DNA of 64,000 bases from NCBI RefSeq assembly GCF_042100115.1, contig NC_091275.1, positions 1,178,001-1,242,000 on the forward strand, written 5' to 3'. The notes below the pieces were generated by a model. The model made no database searches. It saw only the letters and a list, made by a program, of their open reading frames with translations, and was not told the DNA's origin. The position numbers and the translations under genes are program-made. Positions 58,954 to 64,000 of this stretch are shown one piece after another. The stretch comes from Alternaria dauci. Lineage: Eukaryota; Ascomycota; Dothideomycetes; Pleosporales; Pleosporaceae. Every line of letters starts with the position of its first letter. Position 1 is the stretch's first letter.

Positions 58954-60501
58954 AGAATAATTATACCCTAGTAGGGGAGGTCCTACTTATACTATTTAAT
59001 AATATAAAAGATCTAAGTATTATATATATTAGTAAACTACCCTTAAAAGTCTTCTAAGAGTTAGAGGAGTATAAACTTAAAGTTCTTTAGTACTTTTACT
59101 ATACTAAACCTAATAAGGACTTTATAAGAGAGACTAGGGTTAGCTATATTATAATAGAGGAGAGGGTAGAGGAGACTATAATAATAATCTTAAAGAGGAA
59201 GGGGTTTAAGTTAATATTTATTATATATATTAATATATATTACCTTATTAAGCTTATTAGGTATAGCTACTTAGCTGTAGTAACCTTAGGCGTTAGTAAA
59301 GAGATTAAGGAGTAGCTATACTAATAAATCCTAGATATTAATAAGGTAGTTAAGGAGAGAGATCTAGGTATTTTAAAGAGGGAGTTTAGATATATACTAT
59401 AAGAAGAGTAAAATAAGATATAAATAACTATACTACTAGTATTCCTCTAGGTAAAGTTAATTATCTAGTAGTAATAGTATTATAAATAGTTATATTTAAA
59501 TAAGGTTATAACTATAACTATAAGAGTAGTAAAAGGCTTTAATAGTTATAGTTAATAGTAATATAAGTATTATAAAGAAGAGATATAGTAAGGGTAAGAG
59601 TAAGAGTAGGAGTAAGAGTAAGAGTAGTTATAGAGGGTAACTATAGAGGGTAAAAATAGTAAAGGATAGTATATAAGTTAGAAGGTTACGTCTTATAGTC
59701 TCTAGTCTATATATAATACTATTATATATCTTTAGTATCTAGTATTTATAATATACTATATATATACTAGCTATACTAAATATAAGCTTATATAAGCTTA
59801 TAGTTACTAAGTTAGTATTTTATCTTAAAAAAAGTCTCTAAATATACTATAATAATAAAAAAAAAGTCTATAAAGGCTAAAGCTAAAAGTATTAGTATTA
59901 AATTACTATATCTAGTCTATAAGGCTAAAAAAGAAACTTAATTAAAAGTTCCTTAGTCTAAGAATAATTGTAGACTAAATTAGGTTAATAATATTCTACG
60001 TTAACCTACCTAAGCTTAGAAGTATCTACCTAGTGTTCTATATATCCCTACTTAAGCTATACTACCTAGAAGGGGCTATACCTTACCCTACTATACCTAA
60101 ATAGGATACGCTACTTAAGTATAGTAATAATATATATAAAGTAGAATAGATCCTTAACTAATAATATAATAAAGATAATTAATAGGAATACCTAATTAAA
60201 TAGGTAAGATACTTAGAAGAAGAGAACTCTTAGGAGTAAGGAGTAAATATATTAGTAAATATACTATAAAAGTTTTAGAAAAATAAGGGGATTTAATAGA
60301 GGTAGAAACTAAAAAAGCTAGTACTACCTAAGTAAGGCTATAGATAGCCTTATAAAGAAAGGGGATAGTATTAAGCTATATTAGACTATTCTAGTATAAA
60401 CTAGAGTATACCTTTACCCTTTTTCCTAATAGAGGGGGTTTTAGGGGTATTTAATAGTACTTTAGGCTAGAATATATTACTATCCTTACCTAGGCACTAG
60501 T
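58954..60501. other. Degraded repeat DNA with a possible RIP-mutated frame of unknown identity
   Basis: From 58983 to about 59700 a forward frame can be followed whose interruptions are TAA/TAG only. It reads as a mixed hydrophobic/charged protein (LPLKVFQELEEYKLKV with a stop codon at the Q) and ends in a run of GAG-TAA/TAG units near 59590-59630 that would have been a Glu-Gln repeat. I recognise no family. The rest to 60501 is AT-rich with nothing identified. Confidence 0.3.
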
Positions 60502-60977
60502 TGTTACAAGGTAACCAGGAATTGCCTTCCTTTCATGCAGGTCGCATGAAGGAAGACCATCGGGCGGACACGTTGGACGAAAGTGGATCTAGGGCGGGGC
60601 CCAGATCACGTGAAAGGCATGGCCTCCCGCCAAGACCTGGCCTCTGGGAGGCCAGTGAGGATTGGGAGGTCACGGCCCTCCTAGGCCTCCCTCTTGGAAG
60701 GGAGGGTAAGGAGGACAGGACCTATGGCAATGGGTATAAGAATGTGTTGGATCTCATTATTACACTCGTTGTGGTTAACTCAAATAGTTCATCTCTTACA
60801 CAGATTGTCAACTAGTTATTCTATCGTTTATAGAATTGGTATTGTTTATCCTTTGGTTACAACGATAACTCTTTTCCACCTGATCATTCCATACGATACC
60901 TCACGGACTACCGCTTTAGTCTACCTCGCCTTAGTACGGACCGAGCCTAGAGAAGTATAGCCTAACCCCGTGTAACA
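60502..60977 (+). repeat. LTR copy 1, nearly un-mutated, flanked by CTAGT on both sides
   Basis: 476 bp with perfect inverted termini TGTTACA...TGTAACA. The five bases on each side are CTAGT (60497-60501 and 60978-60982), a typical LTR-element target duplication, which suggests a solo LTR left by LTR-LTR recombination. CA and TG are frequent, unlike the surroundings. Its 3' half aligns with the LTRs of the nested Gypsy element. Three short hairpins lie in its 5' half (about 60526-60555, 60637-60655, 60686-60705), and a TATA-like GGGTATAAGAA near 60733. Confidence 0.85.
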
Positions 60978-62020
60978 CTAGTAGGCTATATTAAGGCTTA
61001 TAATAGCCTATTTCTACGTACTACCTAGTCTACTAAGTAATAACTCCTTAGAAAGAGAACTAAGTAATAATAAGGAAAAATCTACTAAGTTAAAATTATA
61101 AAGGATAATTATATTTATGTAGTACTCTATACTAAGTAGGTATCTTAAATAGAAAGAAAAGACTTTTACCTTATAATAGCCTAGAATAGCCCTAAATAGG
61201 CCTTTCTAGAATAGGCTAGATTATTCTATATCCTAATACTTAAAAAAGTAGGTTAAGAGCCTAATAGGGCTTATTCTACGCCTAGTTATACTAAACTCCT
61301 TTATACTAGATTATAATTACTATTTCTAACTACCTTTAGGCTTATAATAGACCTAAAAGCTCCTACTTAAATTAATCTTAGCTTTCTTAGCCTTAAGCTT
61401 ATAGATCTTATAGGTAATCTTAGCCTTCTAACTAAAGGTACCCTTACTAGTAATAGCTTTACGCTAAGTCTTAAGCTTAGTAATCATAACTATAATTATA
61501 CTATACTATATCTTAAGACTAGTATTAGTAGGATTCTACTTATACTAGTATAGGTTAGTATAGCCTATAATAGGCTATATAGGACTAGAAAGAAGTAAAG
61601 TAAGTACTTATAGCCCTTTTAAGAGTACTAAAGCCTTTACTAGCTAATTCTACCTCTTCTTAGACCTTCTTAGCCTTAATTAGGGCTTTTACCTCCTTCT
61701 TAGTCTTAATTACGTCCTTAGAGTATAACTTATTATTTCTATAGTACCTAGAATAAGGAGTATTAGGATTATTACTACTAGTAATAATACTACCTAGGTA
61801 GGCCTTACTAGTATAAAGCTATAAATACTTATAGTTAGGGGTAAAAGTCCTAAGGTATAAGTTAGCTTAGATAGGCCTATAATAGGCTAGGATAGGCTAG
61901 GATAACCTTATAAAGGCTAACTAAGGCTTAATAGCTTAGAAGGGGGTTATAGGGGCTAACTTATATCTTAATAGCCTTCTTTATACTATAATACTCTTTA
62001 CTAAGCTAGCCCTCCTACTT
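60978..62020. repeat. Array spacer, copy 1 (RIP-mutated)
   Basis: 1043 bp beginning CTAGTAGGCTATATTAAGG, almost free of CA/TG, hence strongly RIP-mutated and older than the LTRs beside it. The reverse strand near 61600-61740 reads Lys/Glu-rich, but no family is recognised. No polypurine tract precedes the next LTR (it ends CCCTCCTACTT), so the spacer is not an obvious retrotransposon interior. Confidence 0.7.
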
Positions 62021-62496
62021 TGTTACAAGGTAATAAGGAATTGCTTCCCTTTTATGCAGGTCGTATAAAGGAAGACTATTAGGCGGACACGATGGACGAA
62101 AGTGGATCTAGGGCGGGGCCCAGATTACGTGAAAGGAATGGCATCCCGCTAAGACCTGGCCTCTGGGAGGCTAGTGAGGATTGGGAGGTTACGGCCCTCC
62201 TAGGCCTCCCTCTTGGAAGGGAGGGTAAGGAGGACAGGACCTATGGTAATGGGTATAAGAATGTGTTGGATCTTATTATTACACTTGTTGTGGTTAACTT
62301 AAATAGTTCATCTCTTACACAGATTGTCAACTAGTTATTCTATCGTTTATAGAATTGGTATTGTTTATCCTTTGGTTACAACGATAACTCTTTTCCACCT
62401 GATCATTCCATACGATACCTCACGGACTACCGCTTTAGTCTACCTCGCCTTAGTACGGACCGAGCCTAGAGAAGTATAGCCTAACCCCGTGTAACA
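62021..62496 (+). repeat. LTR copy 2 (chimeric)
   Basis: 476 bp, same termini as copy 1. Up to about 62300 it carries the same variants as copy 3 (mostly C-to-T at CpA relative to copy 1, for example TTATG for TCATG, GATTACG for GATCACG). At 62374 and 62379 it matches copy 1 instead of copy 3. The left flank is TACTT and the right flank CTAGT. Confidence 0.85.
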
Positions 62497-63539
62497 CTAG
62501 TAGGCTATATTAAGGCTTATAATAGCCTATTTCTACGTACTACCTAGTCTACTAAGTAATAACTCCTTAGAAAGAGAACTAAGTAATAATAAGGAAAAAT
62601 CTACTAAGTTAAAATTATAAAGGATAATTATATTTATGTAGTACTCTATACTAAGTAGGTATCTTAAATAGAAAGAAAAGACTTTTACCTTATAATAGCC
62701 TAGAATAGCCCTAAATAGGCCTTTCTAGAATAGGCTAGATTATTCTATATCCTAATACTTAAAAAAGTAGGTTAAGAGCCTAATAGGGCTTATTCTACGC
62801 CTAGTTATACTAAACTCCTTTATACTAGATTATAATTACTATTTCTAACTACCTTTAGGCTTATAATAGACCTAAAAGCTCCTACTTAAATTAATCTTAG
62901 CTTTCTTAGCCTTAAGCTTATAGATCTTATAGGTAATCTTAGCCTTCTAACTAAAGGTACCCTTACTAGTAATAGCTTTACGCTAAGTCTTAAGCTTAGT
63001 AATCATAACTATAATTATACTATACTATATCTTAAGACTAGTATTAGTAGGATTCTACTTATACTAGTATAGGTTAGTATAGCCTATAATAGGCTATATA
63101 GGACTAGAAAGAAGTAAAGTAAGTACTTATAGCCCTTTTAAGAGTACTAAAGCCTTTACTAGCTAATTCTACCTCTTCTTAGACCTTCTTAGCCTTAATT
63201 AGGGCTTTTACCTCCTTCTTAGTCTTAATTACGTCCTTAGAGTATAACTTATTATTTCTATAGTACCTAGAATAAGGAGTATTAGGATTATTACTACTAG
63301 TAATAATACTACCTAGGTAGGCCTTACTAGTATAAAGCTATAAATACTTATAGTTAGGGGTAAAAGTCCTAAGGTATAAGTTAGCTTAGATAGGCCTATA
63401 ATAGGCTAGGATAGGCTAGGATAACCTTATAAAGGCTAACTAAGGCTTAATAGCTTAGAAGGGGGTTATAGGGGCTAACTTATATCTTAATAGCCTTCTT
63501 TATACTATAATACTCTTTACTAAGCTAGCCCTCCTACTT
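62497..63539. repeat. Array spacer, copy 2 (RIP-mutated)
   Basis: 1043 bp, read as identical to the spacer at 60978-62020, from the CTAGT at its left to the CCCTCCTACTT at its right. Confidence 0.75.
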
Positions 63540-64000
63540 TGTTACAAGGTAATAAGGAATTGCTTCCCTTTTATGCAGGTCGTATAAAGGAAGACTATTA
63601 GGCGGACACGATGGACGAAAGTGGATCTAGGGCGGGGCCCAGATTACGTGAAAGGAATGGCATCCCGCTAAGACCTGGCCTCTGGGAGGCTAGTGAGGAT
63701 TGGGAGGTTACGGCCCTCCTAGGCCTCCCTCTTGGAAGGGAGGGTAAGGAGGACAGGACCTATGGTAATGGGTATAAGAATGTGTTGGATCTTATTATTA
63801 CACTTGTTGTGGTTAACTTAAATAGTTCATCTCTTACACAGATTGTCAACTAGTTATTCTATCGTTTATAGAATTGGTATTGTTTATCCTTTAGTTATAA
63901 CGATAACTCTTTTCCACCTGATCATTCCATACGATACCTCACGGACTACCGCTTTAGTCTACCTCGCCTTAGTACGGACCGAGCCTAGAGAAGTATAGCC
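63540..64000 (+). repeat. LTR copy 3, cut by the window edge
   Basis: 461 of the expected 476 bp. It shares the variants of copy 2 in the 5' part and has two further RIP-type changes (TTTAGTTATAACG at about 63890-63902 against TTTGGTTACAACG in copies 1 and 2). Confidence 0.85.

Larger units (their letters stand above)
45893..60501. repeat. AT-rich, RIP-saturated transposon isochore
   Basis: From about 45893 the composition switches abruptly. Whole 60-base lines contain no CA and no TG dinucleotide (for example 52261-52320), while TA, TAG and TAA are in large excess. This is the signature of repeat-induced point mutation, C-to-T at CpA on both strands of duplicated DNA in filamentous ascomycetes. 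The block contains two nested Ty3/Gypsy elements and further degraded sequence, and continues with the LTR array to the window edge. Confidence 0.92.
60502..64000 (+). repeat. Tandem array: LTR - spacer - LTR - spacer - LTR, period 1519 bp
   Basis: LTR starts at 60502, 62021 and 63540 are exactly 1519 bp apart. The two 1043-bp spacers (60978-62020 and 62497-63539) read as identical. The third LTR runs into the window edge after 461 bp. The array is embedded at the end of the RIP-mutated block. Confidence 0.9.

Noticed and set aside
45893..60501. AT-rich block as mitochondrial DNA or a centromere
   Set aside because: Readable Gypsy gag-pol frames with C:G to T:A decay and CpA/TpG loss point to RIP-mutated nuclear transposons. 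A centromeric location cannot be excluded, but nothing specific supports it.
60501..60815. Open frame of 104 codons in LTR copy 1, with 80-codon versions at 62092-62334 and 63611-63853
   Set aside because: It lies wholly within the non-coding LTR. The frames survive because the LTR is short and little mutated; no protein family is recognised.
60978..62020. Spacer as the interior of a short non-autonomous LTR element
   Set aside because: No polypurine tract before the next LTR and a much stronger RIP load than the LTRs on both sides. A solo LTR plus a second LTR with unequal exchange explains the data better, though this is not excluded.
1..64000. tRNA, rRNA, CRISPR or bacterial-type features
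   Set aside because: I looked for tRNA T-loop (GGTTCGAATCC-like) motifs, rRNA segments and regularly spaced short repeats and found none that hold up.

Overview
This is a nuclear genome fragment of a filamentous ascomycete (Pezizomycotina). I infer a Dothideomycete, probably Pleosporales, from the protein character and the strongly mutated AT-rich isochore; no rRNA or marker gene in the window settles the class. Genes have short introns (about 46-165 bp, mostly near 50) with GTAWGT-type donors and CTAAC/CTGAC-type branch sites, and there are no operons.

Left part, 1-45,900: a GC-equilibrated gene region. In order it holds: the N-terminal part of a separase-like protein (-, runs off the left edge); a Git3/CAR-like seven-helix receptor (+); an uncharacterised coiled-coil protein (-); a DUF7896-type zinc-finger protein (-); a 1193-residue uncharacterised membrane-anchored protein (+); a CSC1/OSCA-type channel (+); an acidic/basic nuclear-type protein with two XPA-C-like repeats (-); a GMC oxidoreductase (-); the Rix1-complex WD40 protein Ipi3 (+); an otubain deubiquitinase (-); COP9 signalosome subunit 2 (-); the Rho3 GTPase (+); a maltose/galactoside O-acetyltransferase (-); ribosomal protein eS27 (+); deoxyribose-phosphate aldolase (+); and ribosomal protein uS4 (-). 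Most are housekeeping or signalling genes. They do not form a pathway cluster, although two act in (de)ubiquitylation/deneddylation (otubain, CSN2) and three in ribosome production or structure (Ipi3, eS27, uS4).

Right part, about 45,893-64,000: a transposon graveyard that starts sharply less than 400 bp upstream of the uS4 start codon. CpA and TpG are almost absent over long stretches and reading frames are riddled with TAG/TAA, the mark of repeat-induced point mutation (RIP). Two Ty3/Gypsy elements can still be read. An outer gag-protease...RT-RNaseH-integrase element (about 47,250-58,950) is split by a second, complete LTR element (about 48,786-55,925) inserted between its protease and reverse transcriptase.

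At the right edge (60,502-64,000) lies a tandem array of period 1519 bp: three 476-bp LTRs, far less mutated than their surroundings, separated by identical-looking 1043-bp RIP-mutated spacers. The first LTR is flanked on both sides by CTAGT. The middle LTR looks like a 5'/3' chimera of the outer two, which is what unequal crossing-over between two LTRs would leave. This array is the most distinctive structure in the window.
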